Shown here: piece by piece, positions 1 to 7,690 of the stretch
Layout of the letters: each line of letters begins with the position of its first letter
Position numbering within the stretch: the first letter of the stretch is position 1
From: Penaeus vannamei
Taxonomy: Eukaryota > Arthropoda > Malacostraca > Decapoda > Penaeidae
Direction: 5' to 3'
Length of the DNA: 17,500 bases
Assembly: GCF_042767895.1 (NCBI RefSeq)
Contig: NC_091567.1
Span: 30,219,440-30,236,939 of the forward strand
Program-made: the position numbers and the translations under genes
Notes under the pieces: generated by a model
What the model was told of the DNA's origin: nothing
What the model saw: only the letters and a program-made list of their open reading frames with translations
Database searches by the model: none

Positions 1-180
1 TTAAAAAAAAAAAGAAGCAATCTCCATAACTTAAATCCGAGAGGCCAAATTGTCGCCGCTTCCCTTAATGGCTTCTCGTGCACTTGGTGGCTACTTTTTT
101 TTCTTATTCTTGTTCTTCTTTTGACGGACTTCTTGTTCGGAAAGGTCGGCGTCGAGAGAGCGATGTCGTGTTGGTGTTCT
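1..180. other. unique leader sequence, nothing recognised
   Basis: This short stretch begins with an A-run and is otherwise non-repetitive before it passes into pyrimidine-rich DNA. I see no coding, RNA or mobile-element signal. An open frame beginning at 78 continues for more than 1.3 kb, but only because the following pyrimidine tract lacks stop codons; its product is nearly all F, L, S and P. Confidence 0.5.
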
Positions 181-1083
181 TGTTGTTTTGTTTTGTTTTG
201 TTTTCGTTTCTTTCTCTTGGTTTCTCTTTCCGTTTTCTCTTTCTTTTATTTTTTTATTATTATTTTTTTTTGATGTTGGTCTTTTTTTATCGTGTTTTTA
301 ATGGTTTATTTCTTATCTTGTTTTCTCTTCTATTTTTTTCTTATCTTTTCTCCCTCGTCTGTTCTTTATCTCGTCGAAATATTTCCGTTGTGATGATCTC
401 ACTTTCCTCCTCCTATCGTGTCTATCTTTTCTTCGTGTTGCCTTTCTCCTTCTTACGTCTTTCTTTCGGATCTTCATCTCTCTCTTATTCCTTTTTTCCT
501 TCCCTTGATATCCTTCTCCTTTTCTCTTTTTCCACTGTCGTTCTCATTGGTTCTCCTCCCTCTTCCTTAGCTCCCTTCCGCCGTCTTCCCCCCTATCCCT
601 TCATCTTCATCTCTCCTCCTCTCCCTTCATCCTCGTCTCATCCTCTTCCCTCATCCTCGTCCCCCTCTCCCCCCTCTCCCTTTGCCCTTCTCTTCCCCCT
701 CTCTCCCCCTTCATCCTCCCCCCTTCCCCCTCCCATTTCTGTCCTCGCCCCCTACCTCCCTCTCCCATCGTCCTTCTCTCCCCTTCGTCCTCGTCCCCCT
801 TCCCCCCCTCCGCCTTCGTCTACATTCCCCTTTCCCCCTCCCTCTGCCTTCGCCTCTCCCCCTTCCCCCTCCGCCTTCGTCCACGTCTCCCCTTTCCCCC
901 TCCCGCTTCGTCCTCGTCCCCCTCTCCTTCCTTCCCCCTCCCCGCTTTGGCGTCCCCTTCGCCCTCCCCCTCCGCGCCTCCTTCGCCCCCTCCCCCTCCG
1001 CCCCCTTCTCCCCTTCGCCTCTCCGCCCCCTTCGCCCCCTCCCCCTCCGCCCCCTTCGCCCCCTCCCCCTCCGCGCCCCCTCG
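181..1083. repeat. 900-bp polypyrimidine block, T-rich to C-rich
   Basis: The plus strand is almost entirely C and T. Composition drifts: 181-380 is dominated by T runs, 380-560 is mixed, and 560-1083 is C-rich with runs of CCCCCT and CCGCC. The end at about 1084 is abrupt. The distal part holds a 24-bp tandem unit whose core TTCGCCCCCTCC, with small changes, recurs at 958, 982, about 1006, 1031 and 1055. Open frames through the block encode only Pro/Ser/Leu-rich low complexity on this strand and Arg/Gly/Glu-rich low complexity on the other, so I do not call genes. Confidence 0.85.
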
Positions 1084-1420
1084 CGTGGCTCTTCCGCGAG
1101 CGGGTCGTCCAGATGGCTGCCAGGTGGCGTCCGGCGGCGGCGGCCTGGACCTGCGCCTGTTATTTAGGGTTTGTAGGTCACCCGATGAGCTCCTGTCGCG
1201 GGGCCTCTCCCTCCCGCCGGAGGCCGTCCAGCGCCCCCCCCCCTTTCGAGCCGAGATTGGACGCAAGCTTTTGCAGGCACTTGCGCTCCCTTGCATTCAT
1301 GCGTGCACACAGATATGAAGGAATGTATGCTGATGCATATGCATATCTGTTTATAGGTATCAGCATGAATGGCAGCGCACTACCGTGTTGATGCGATGGT
1401 AGAAAATCCACCCTGCGAAA
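1084..1420. other. CpG-rich unique patch with a small open frame
   Basis: After the pyrimidine block the sequence becomes GC- and CpG-rich to about 1260, then ordinary unique DNA. A plus-strand ATG at 1113 opens a 92-residue frame ending at 1391 (starts MAARWRPAAAAW). It shows no recognised domain, lies in a frame already open from repeat sequence, and has a C at -3, so I leave it as an unsupported possibility. The segment 1120-1132, CCAGGTGGCGTCC, resembles a CTCF core, and ATGGC at 1113 is a Pho/YY1 core. Both are short matches and may be chance. Confidence 0.4.
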
Positions 1421-1583
1421 ATTCACTTTATTGAAGGATGAAATCCCGGAGGATTTCGACAGCGTAGTTTCGCCTTTCAGTAAACCTATGAAGTAAATAT
1501 ATATATATATTTTTTACCAGTATGAACGTGCACACGGATACATACAGTCTCAGGGTGCGGTGTACGTTTGTACACACATTCAT

Positions 1584-1765
<182 letters not shown>

Positions 1766-2310
1766 GCGCAAGCACGAGCAGTCGAGCACACACTACACGC
1801 CCAGACTGCACAAGCGTGGAGTGTGTGGGAACACATTTTACAACTCATCATATAATGTTAACAAGATTCCAAATCTCGTAATATCAATGAAATTACACGT
1901 GACTGCGTTTTTAAGGCCAATTAAGGTTTCTGTGTCGCTTTTCCTTTAGTTTCTCTTTCCCTTCTCTATTCCTCTATTCCTTCCCCTATTATAATCCCCT
2001 TCTCTTTTCCTCTATTCCTTCCCCTATTATAATCCCCGTTTCTTCTATTCCTTCCTCCGATACTCACCAGCGGCTGAAGTAATGACAGATCGACACATAA
2101 TCAAAAGAGCAAGAGCCGGCGTGCCTTGGTGGTCGACCGCTGTCAACTTCTGTCGGGGAATGTTTAAATGTCAGAGGGCGATTTGCCGTCAACAGCCGGC
2201 ACGAGTTTGACAGTGGCAAAGGGGGTTGTCAACGCGTATGCCACACACGCGCCGTATCTGCCTTTGTTCTTTGCTGTTCATTTTTACGGTCTACGCACGT
2301 CTGTTGCAAC
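1766..2310. other. mostly unique DNA with a 38-bp duplication
   Basis: This stretch holds no supported gene. A pyrimidine-rich unit beginning CCTCTATTCCTTCCCCTATT occurs at 1971 and again at 2009, a 38-bp direct duplication. Around 2140-2233 the hexamer CTGTCA or its close variant TTGTCA/CCGTCA occurs four times in mixed orientation (2140, 2186, 2208 reverse, 2226). TGACAG is the core bound by Meis/Homothorax/TGIF homeodomains; whether the cluster matters is unknown. Confidence 0.45.
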
Positions 2311-2510
2311 CTCCCCCCCCCTCCCCCCTCCCCTCACCCTTCCCTCTATCTCTTCCCCTCCCTTCCGTTCCTCTGTCTCGTCGTATCCCTCCCTTTTTAT
2401 TCTATCCCTTCCTCTCCCTTCCTTCCCTCTAACCCTTCCTCTCCCTCCCTTTTCCTCTATCTCTTCCTCTCCCTCCCTTTTTCTCAATCCCTTCCTCTCC
2501 TTCTTTGCCT
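2311..2510. repeat. polypyrimidine block with 28-bp minisatellite
   Basis: The plus strand is C/T-only apart from scattered bases. The core CTTCCTCTCCCT recurs at 2408, 2435, 2463 and 2491 (spacings 27, 28, 28 bp), defining a four-copy minisatellite. Open frames across it give Ser/Pro/Leu low complexity. Confidence 0.8.
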
Positions 2511-2870
2511 TCTGTGGGATCGTTTTGATTTTCCTGGAGGCGGTTCGTCTCGCGAGGCAGAATGGAGGGAGGGTGAGCTACTGCTGAGAAAGAAGAGGAC
2601 GATGGCGAGTGCAACAGGCTTCCTTCCTTGCACCCCCCCCTCTCACCCCACCCCCTCACACCCCCTCTCAACCCTCCAATAGGCTGCTGACGTCATTGTT
2701 TTGTGGGGACATCTGGCGGCGGCGGAGAGGTCGTTACCACCTCGAGAGAGTCGCTCCCGCACGCTCTCGCCGCTGGACCTCCGTCGGATATGGGGGGACG
2801 GGGGCGTGGGAGGGGGGTACGGGCTGATGGACTCGCTCACCTACGAACTCATGCACGTAGTTGCTTAATT
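2511..2870. other. unique, partly CpG-rich stretch
   Basis: No gene is supported. The segment has two C-rich runs (about 2630-2665), then a CCAAT motif and a perfect CRE described separately, followed by GC-rich, CpG-containing DNA around 2710-2820. The combination is promoter-like, but there is no recognisable downstream coding exon on either strand. Confidence 0.35.
2676..2695. promoter_or_regulatory. CCAAT box plus perfect CRE palindrome
   Basis: CCAAT lies at 2676-2680 and the full CRE palindrome TGACGTCA at 2688-2695, seven bases apart. CCAAT is bound by NF-Y and TGACGTCA by CREB/ATF proteins; close NF-Y/CRE pairs are common in animal proximal promoters. Flanking DNA is GC-rich with GGCGGCGGCGG at 2714. 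No TATA box or coding start was recognised nearby, so promoter function is inference. Confidence 0.3.
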
Positions 2871-2876
2871 GTGCAG

Positions 2877-3065
2877 ACACAAGCACACTTACACGTATAT
2901 GCACACTTACACTTACACGTATATCCACACGCACACTTACGCGTATATCCACACTTACACTTACACGTATATGCACACGCACACTTACACGTATATGCAC
3001 ACGCACACTTGCACGTTCGCGCACCCTTACGCCTGCACGCACAAACGCAGGCACACACTCGCACA
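2877..3065. repeat. 24-bp CA-rich minisatellite
   Basis: The unit is built from CACTTACACGTATATGCACA with a variable CACGC or CACTTA spacer. CGTATAT recurs about six times between 2895 and 3000 (once as GCGTATAT), mainly at 24- and 30-bp spacings. It is alternating purine/pyrimidine DNA. The open frames here are 8-10-residue repeat translations such as THTYTYMH and are not genes. Confidence 0.85.
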
Positions 3066-3340
3066 CTCATGCTAACAGACGTATGCACGGACATTCACAC
3101 GTACAAATACATGTACGCGCTCCCCCCCCCCCTCCCCCAGGAAAAAAATCGTAAAAAAAAAGTCAAAGGGAATGTGCGTTCGTCCCGAGCAAACTGGCCA
3201 ATAGGAGAGAGGCTTTCAGGTTACGTAGAGTGGTCGTTGTCCATTTAGTGTGTCAGGGGTAAAGGTTTGCTTGCTTCTAAGACTGCCTTGACATGGGGCC
3301 CGCCGCCGGCTCTCCTCTGTTTACCTATCTCGGACTGACG
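3066..3340. other. unique DNA with C-run and CCAAT motif
   Basis: A short non-repetitive interval between minisatellite and (CT)n tract. It contains a poly-C run (3122-3131), two A-runs, and a second CCAATAGG motif at about 3199. I recognise no exon or RNA gene. Confidence 0.4.
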
Positions 3341-3600
<260 letters not shown>

Positions 3601-3610
3601 CCCCCTTGAC

Positions 3611-3909
3611 CCACTCCTCTTCCAATTGCGCCTCCCTACTTTACTCCCTTTCTCATCCATCACTCTTTCCATCTCTCGCCGTCAGAACGCTAGACTTAAT
3701 AAGCGAACCCTCTCTCTCTCGATACTTGCCTTTCCCTCCCACCCCTCTCTCCTCCTCCCCATTTTCCTCCCTCCTTCCCCTCTTTCCCTCCTTTCCTTTC
3801 TAATCCACCTCTTCCAATTGCGCCTCCTACTACTCCCTTTTCTTTCTCGATCCATCACTCTTCCATCTTCCATTGTTAACCCAGACTTAATAAGCGAACC
3901 CGAGAATGA
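3611..3909. repeat. 192-bp tandem duplication
   Basis: Two diverged copies start near 3611 and 3803. Anchors are CTTCCAATTGCGCC at 3619 and 3811 (192 bp apart) and GACTTAATAAGCGAACC at 3693 and 3884 (191 bp apart), with CATCACTC matching between them. The remainder of the unit, 3710-3802, is pyrimidine-rich filler present once. The embedded non-pyrimidine anchors make this a real segmental duplication rather than shared low complexity. Confidence 0.8.
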
Positions 3910-4139
3910 AATATTAAAGGCGATGATGATAATTGCTCATGCTTTGGGCTGATTGTAATTAATGAGGATAATGAGGATGATTAGGAGTGTCATCTGGCAT
4001 GTTGTCGTCCCCTCGGCACCAACGAGATCTTGTCCGTGGTTTCCTACCCCTTTTTTTTCATTCTGTGGCATCCGATCAGTTTATGTTAATATCTATGGCC
4101 CCATTTAGCGATTGTTATCTTTTCAGATTCATTTTTTGC
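3910..4139. other. unique AT-rich DNA, nothing recognised
   Basis: Non-repetitive sequence with several GATGAT and AATGAGGAT runs near 3925-3985. A pyrimidine stretch with TTTTCAG (about 4121) resembles a splice acceptor, but no open exon with a donor follows. No gene, RNA or mobile-element signal is visible. Confidence 0.4.
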
Positions 4140-4240
4140 TAGTTATGAATGGTGTAGTGGTGGCGTAGTTATGAATGGTGTAATGATGGTGTAGTTATGA
4201 ATGGTGTAATGGAGTAATGGTGTGATGGTATCGGTAGCTA
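4140..4240. repeat. 26-bp minisatellite, three copies plus partial
   Basis: TAGTTATGAATGGTGTA begins at 4140, 4166 and 4192, exactly 26 bp apart. A degenerate tail of TAATGG/GTGATGG continues to about 4240. Copies differ at a few positions (for example GTGGTGGCG versus ATGATGGTG). Confidence 0.85.
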
Positions 4241-4460
4241 TGGGACAACAATACCGTATTGAGAGATTCCAGTTTATTGATATGCGAGAGATGATTCATG
4301 TAGGTACTGTCGGTGAGATTTAATGCAGTTTCATTCGACGTCATAATTTTCGTTTTGCTCCATGCTCCCCCCCCCCCTCCCAGGTTGCGTACCCCTGGGG
4401 AGGAGGGGGAGAGCGTGAGCAATTATTTTGCATTTTGTTTTTGCTTGTCGAAGAAATGAC

Positions 4461-4760
4461 GATTGCGCTGTTTATGACTATTGTTTATGCCTTTCTCTTT
4501 ATTGTTATGGTTGTGTATGCTTTTCAGTGTATTGTTATTGTTGCTTATGCTTTGCTGTTTATTGTTTAGACTGTTTATCCTTTTTTGTTTATTGTTTGTA
4601 CTGTTTATTCTTTTCTGTTTATTGTTTGTCCTGTATATTCCTTTTGGTTGATTATACATCGTTTTGTTAGTTTATACGATTTATTTTTTGTTTATTGTTT
4701 ATACGTTTTCGTTTATACTGTTTATATTATTTGTTCTTTTCTGTTCATTGTTTACACGTG
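4461..4760. repeat. 30-bp T-rich minisatellite with TGTTTAT motifs
   Basis: An ATTGTT start recurs at 4501, 4531, 4561, 4591 and 4621, exactly 30 bp apart, with degenerate copies on both sides to about 4471 and 4760. The forkhead core TGTTTAT/C occurs 11 times, all in one orientation (4469, 4482, 4556, 4572, 4586, 4602, 4616, 4689, 4696, 4719, 4749), and ATTGTT, a SOX-type core, occurs in most units. Because 30 is a multiple of three, both strands carry 75-80-codon frames with a 10-residue period (for example YCLYCLFFSV). These are repeat translations, with no sign of a real protein. Confidence 0.85.
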
Positions 4761-5090
4761 AATAGTCCTTCTCGCCTCGTGCTTCCACCTCGCCCAAAGC
4801 CAAGCGACTGCCGCCTCTTCTGCGCTGCCCCGCCGGCACGCGGAGACGCCCTCCATGGCAACAGGTTCTTGCAACAGGTTCCGAGTTCCTGCAACAACAA
4901 CAACAGGTTGCTGTCGCTTGCTTGCTTGCTTGCTTGCTCGAGTCGAGGTGCCGGGACCGCTTGGGTGAACCGGCCCGAGAACAAATATCCAAGACGTATT
5001 CATCCAATATATAGTTTGTTTGTTTCTTTCTTTTCTTGTTTGTTCATTTTCTCTCGTGCACGGGTTCCCTCTTTGGCTCATGGCGTGTGC
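4761..5090. other. unique GC-mixed DNA with short TTGC repeat
   Basis: A moderately CpG-rich, non-repetitive patch. It contains CAACAGGTT three times (4859-4910), a (CTTG)n run at 4918-4938, and GCCCTC-CAT-GGCAAC at 4848-4862, which fits the degenerate RFX X-box pattern. Overlapping open frames of about 80-137 codons exist on both strands but resemble no family I know, and none has supporting splice or start signals. Confidence 0.35.
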
Positions 5091-5094
5091 TGGG

Positions 5095-5172
5095 AACCGG
5101 TTTCCTGACCTGGGTTCCCTCGGGTTCGTCTTGGGGCTTGGTCGGGAGAACCAGGAAGTTGTGAACCCGGTT
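5095..5172. repeat. imperfect inverted repeat
   Basis: The left arm AACCGGTTTC...GGGTTCCC (5095-5119) pairs imperfectly, with small bulges, with the right arm GGGAGAACC...AACCCGGTT (5144-5172), leaving a loop of about 24 bp. GGGTTCCCTC also recurs directly at 5062 and 5112. It could be a hairpin or a relic of a small transposon; no target-site duplication was recognised. Confidence 0.4.
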
Positions 5173-5224
5173 GAGTGATCGATGGTTGAATGGTTCTTCG
5201 CGTGTCTTGTTTCCCCCGGTGCAT

Positions 5225-5470
5225 TTTCATCGCCTTTTTTTCTTTCTTTCTTTCATTCTTTCTTTTTCTTTTTCGGTTTCCTTCTTTTTTTTCTTTTCTT
5301 TTCTTTCATTCTCTTTCTTTCTTTCTTTTCTTTTTCCTTGTTTCTTTTTTTCTCTTCTTTTTCTCTCTTGCTTTCTTTTTCCTTGTTTTTCTTTTCCTTT
5401 TTCTTTATCTTTCCCTCTCTTTTTTTCTTTCGTCCTCTTTTCCTCTTTTCCATCGGTTTGAGTTATATAC
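5225..5470. repeat. T-rich polypyrimidine tract
   Basis: Interrupted CTTT/TTTC repeats make up the plus strand, so three frames are open and encode only Phe, Leu and Ser. The strand-opposed frames are Lys/Glu/Arg-rich. None is a credible gene. Confidence 0.85.
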
Positions 5471-5842
5471 GTAGATGGCATTTTCTCCTCAGTTTTATCT
5501 TTTGCTTGTTTTTTTTCTAGGTTGATTTTCGTTGAAAAACCCGCAGTGCACAAACTAGATTTGTTGAAATAATGATTTTAATTTTTTATTTCTAAATGGG
5601 TCCTGTCTATTTTTAGCGTCGATTACGACTATATTCAATGGCCGTTTTGGTCTGTTTATTCATGCTCAAGATGTTTATGCATCTGTTGGTTAAATTACAT
5701 TTTGGTCTGTTTATTTATGTTCAAGATGGTTATGTATCTATTAATTAAATAACGTCGTGATGAAGATTTGTATTGATTTGGCCACGAATCACGGACCAGT
5801 TGAATGGAGTTTGTTTTTTGATCTAAGATGGATGGATTGATT
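5471..5842. repeat. AT-rich unique DNA with 55-bp duplication
   Basis: Two copies of a 55-bp unit lie at 5645-5699 and 5700-5754, both beginning TTTTGGTCTGTTTATT/C, roughly 80 percent identical by eye. Just upstream, a strong acceptor-like sequence TTGTTTTTTTTCTAG ends at 5520, but the following GTTGAT is a poor donor and no exon is evident. The rest is plain AT-rich DNA. Confidence 0.7.
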
Positions 5843-6232
5843 GCGGGGTAGTTGAAGTGTAGTTGTAATCAATCCCAATCCCCGAAAAAAATCTACGAAG
5901 CGAGGTAGAATAGTTGACGGCGGGGTAGATGAATTGTAGATTGCAATCCCTTCTAATCCCCCGAGAAATTACAGCGAAGCGAGGTGGTAGAGGTGATAGC
6001 GGGGTAGCTTTGGTGTAGATTACAATCCCTTCCAATCTCCGAGAGGTTTCAGATGGGATGGCGAGGTAGATGTAGTATAGATTACAATCACCTCCAATCC
6101 CCGAAAAATTACAGCGAAGCGAGGTAGAAGAGGTGATGGCGGGGTAGATTTGGTGTAGATTACAATCACTCCCAATCCGCGGAAATTTTCAGATGAAGTG
6201 TAGATTACAATCCCTTCCAATCCCCCAAGAGG
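5843..6232. repeat. unrecognised complex tandem array, 62-79-bp units
   Basis: Unit starts GCGGGGTAG or GCGAGGTAG lie at 5843, 5920, 5999, 6061 and 6139 (spacings 77, 79, 62, 78); a sixth copy lacking this start has its core at 6198. Every unit has a core close to GTGTAGATTACAATCCC followed by CCAATCCCCGA. Long units then carry TTACAGCGAAGCGAGGTAG; short ones carry a TTTCAGATG tail. After two long units, short and long alternate. GATTACAATC has inverted half-sites (GATT/AATC). Minus-strand frames of 60-70 codons read 'VIVIYT...PRFAVI' but break between copies, so coding is unlikely. I do not recognise the family. Confidence 0.8.
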
Positions 6233-6304
6233 TTTTTTAGCGATTGGACTTCTGGGTCGGTGTCTTTGTCAAGCCCCTGCGCCGTCCGTGGCAAGACAGA
6301 CAGT

Positions 6305-6529
6305 CGGTTTGTTAAAATTGTGGCAGGCCCGACCCGATGAATTTTCATAAATACAGATGCAGAAATAAGGGCATATCTGTCTATAGATCTGATAGATATA
6401 CATTTAACCATCTATTACTCGGGTTGATATGCATGTCTAGAATTATAAATATGCATTTATTTTTTTATTTATGCATGTCAAGTATACGAATATTATTTGA
6501 GTCGGGCCTCGCACAATTCTAACAAACCG
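6305..6529. mobile_element. MITE-like element, 29-bp terminal inverted repeats
   Basis: The left end (6305-6333) starts CGGTTTGTTA and finishes AGGCCCGAC. The right end (6501-6529) is its reverse complement at 26 of 29 positions. The 225-bp element is AT-rich inside, much more than its ends, and holds a TATGCATGTC direct repeat at 6428 and 6470. It encodes no transposase, so it fits a non-autonomous miniature inverted-repeat element. No clear target-site duplication is visible at the 6305/6529 boundaries, which leaves the superfamily open and the exact edges uncertain by a few bases. Confidence 0.75.
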
Positions 6530-6648
6530 GCCGAAAGTCACGATGGTGCTGAAGGGATGGACTTGCTCGTCGTTTTCGCGGATTCTGAGCTTGAGTTGAG
6601 TCGCATTTCTCGAGCCGGGGAATCGAGGATAGACTTCGAACGAGCGGC

Positions 6649-6649
<1 letters not shown>

Positions 6650-6743
<94 letters not shown>
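6650..6743. repeat. perfect (TC)47 microsatellite
   Basis: Ninety-four uninterrupted bases of TC/CT repeat. Flanks are unique on both sides (CGAGCGGCG upstream, CATTCTCTTTTTTC downstream). Glu-Arg or Leu-Ser frames are artefacts. Confidence 0.98.
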
Positions 6744-6747
<4 letters not shown>

Positions 6748-6953
6748 CTCTTTTTTCATTGTTTGATGTATTTTCTTAATCCGTCTTCAAGGTAAAAGCT
6801 TTTTCACTGAGTAATACTAAGTGTCATTACGTCTGCTGTTAGCGCGAAGGACGTCGTATTAAGTCCTGTGTCAAGACGGGAGGCTCGGGAGAAAGCATCC
6901 TTCGCTGGAGGCTTGTAGTTGGAGGCTGAGTTGGAGGCGATGACCAGGTAATA
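6744..6953. other. unique DNA with weak splice-like junction
   Basis: A non-repetitive interval. At 6791/6792 a TTCAAG acceptor-like end abuts GTAAAA, with CTTAAT about 15 bases upstream as a possible branch site. A donor-like CAG|GTAATA follows at about 6948. The intervening sequence has stops in the two frames I checked from 6792 and in the third immediately, so no coding exon is supported. Confidence 0.35.
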
Positions 6954-7690
6954 CCCCCCCCCCCTCCTCCCCTCCCCCCTCCTCCATCAGCGGCCTCCTT
7001 CTCCCTCTTCTCCTTCCGATATTTCTGTCTTCCTCTTTCCCGTCTTTCTCCTTTTCTTTCCTCTTTCCAACCTTTATCTTCTCACCTTTCCCGTCTTTAC
7101 CTTCTCCCTTTTCCTTCCCCCTTCCCGCTTTTACCTTCCCTTCCCTCTCCCTCCTTTTTCCTTCCCATCCCTTATCCCCCCCCCCTTTTACCTTCTCTCT
7201 CTCTCTCCTCTTATCTCTCTTTCTTTTCTCTGTGAGTTTCTGTTCCTTTCCTTTTCCTTTCGCTTTCTCTTCGGTTCCTTTGCATCCCTCTACCCCTTTT
7301 CCCATCTCCCCTCTTTGTTCCTTCTCCCTCCTTCTTCTCTTACCTTCCTTTTCCCCCTTCCCCTTTCAACTATCTTAATCACGTATACTGCCTCCCCTTA
7401 CCTTTCCCTCTCCCTCTTCTGTTCCCTTTCCCATTCCCTCTCCGTGTCTTACTCCCTCTCCCACTCCCACTCCCACTCCCACTCCCACTCCATCTCCCTC
7501 TCCTTCTCCCACTCCTCTTCCCATTCATTCTTTCTCTCTCTCTCATTCCATCTTCTCTTTCTCCCCCCATTCATTCTCTCTCTCTCTCCCACTCCATCTC
7601 CCTCTCCTTCTCCTTCCCTTATTCATTCTCTCTCTCTCTCCCACTCCATCTCCTTCTCCGCCCTCACCCTCCCGCGCTGCCTTTCAGCCC
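6954..7690. repeat. polypyrimidine block with nested short repeats
   Basis: This starts with a C-run and is almost pure C/T on the plus strand. It contains a CCCACT hexanucleotide array (about 7457-7491) and a 46-52-bp unit starting ATTCATTCT at 7523, 7569 and 7621, each followed by CT repeats and CACTCCATCTCC. Open frames are Ser/Leu/Pro-rich on plus and Lys/Glu/Gly/Arg-rich on minus. Confidence 0.85.

Noticed and set aside
78..1391. 437-codon frame as a membrane or proline-rich protein
   Set aside because: It is a translation of a polypyrimidine tract followed by unrelated unique sequence; the apparent hydrophobic start comes from T-runs.
1113..1391. 92-residue protein starting in the CpG-rich patch
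   Set aside because: No recognised domain, weak start context and no splice or conservation evidence; kept only as a note in the region entry.
4366..4392. Fused splice site at CCCTCCCAG|GTTGCG
   Set aside because: GTTGCG does not match a donor; the pyrimidine tract is a poly-C run.
4428..4670. 80-residue Cys/Tyr-rich frame resembling a disulfide-rich peptide
   Set aside because: The 10-residue period follows the 30-bp DNA repeat; there is no signal peptide and no fixed cysteine framework that would suggest a secreted peptide.
5500..5526. Third recursive splice site at 5520
   Set aside because: The acceptor TTTTTTTTCTAG is excellent but the abutting GTTGAT is a poor donor.
5823..6220. Minus-strand 66-70-codon frames with VIVIYT and PRFAVI motifs as a repeat protein
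   Set aside because: Copies are not in one continuous frame and unit lengths (77, 79, 62, 78) break register.
6792..6947. 156-bp exon between TTCAAG and CAG|GTAATA
   Set aside because: All three frames contain stops early, so it is not a coding exon; non-coding use cannot be excluded.
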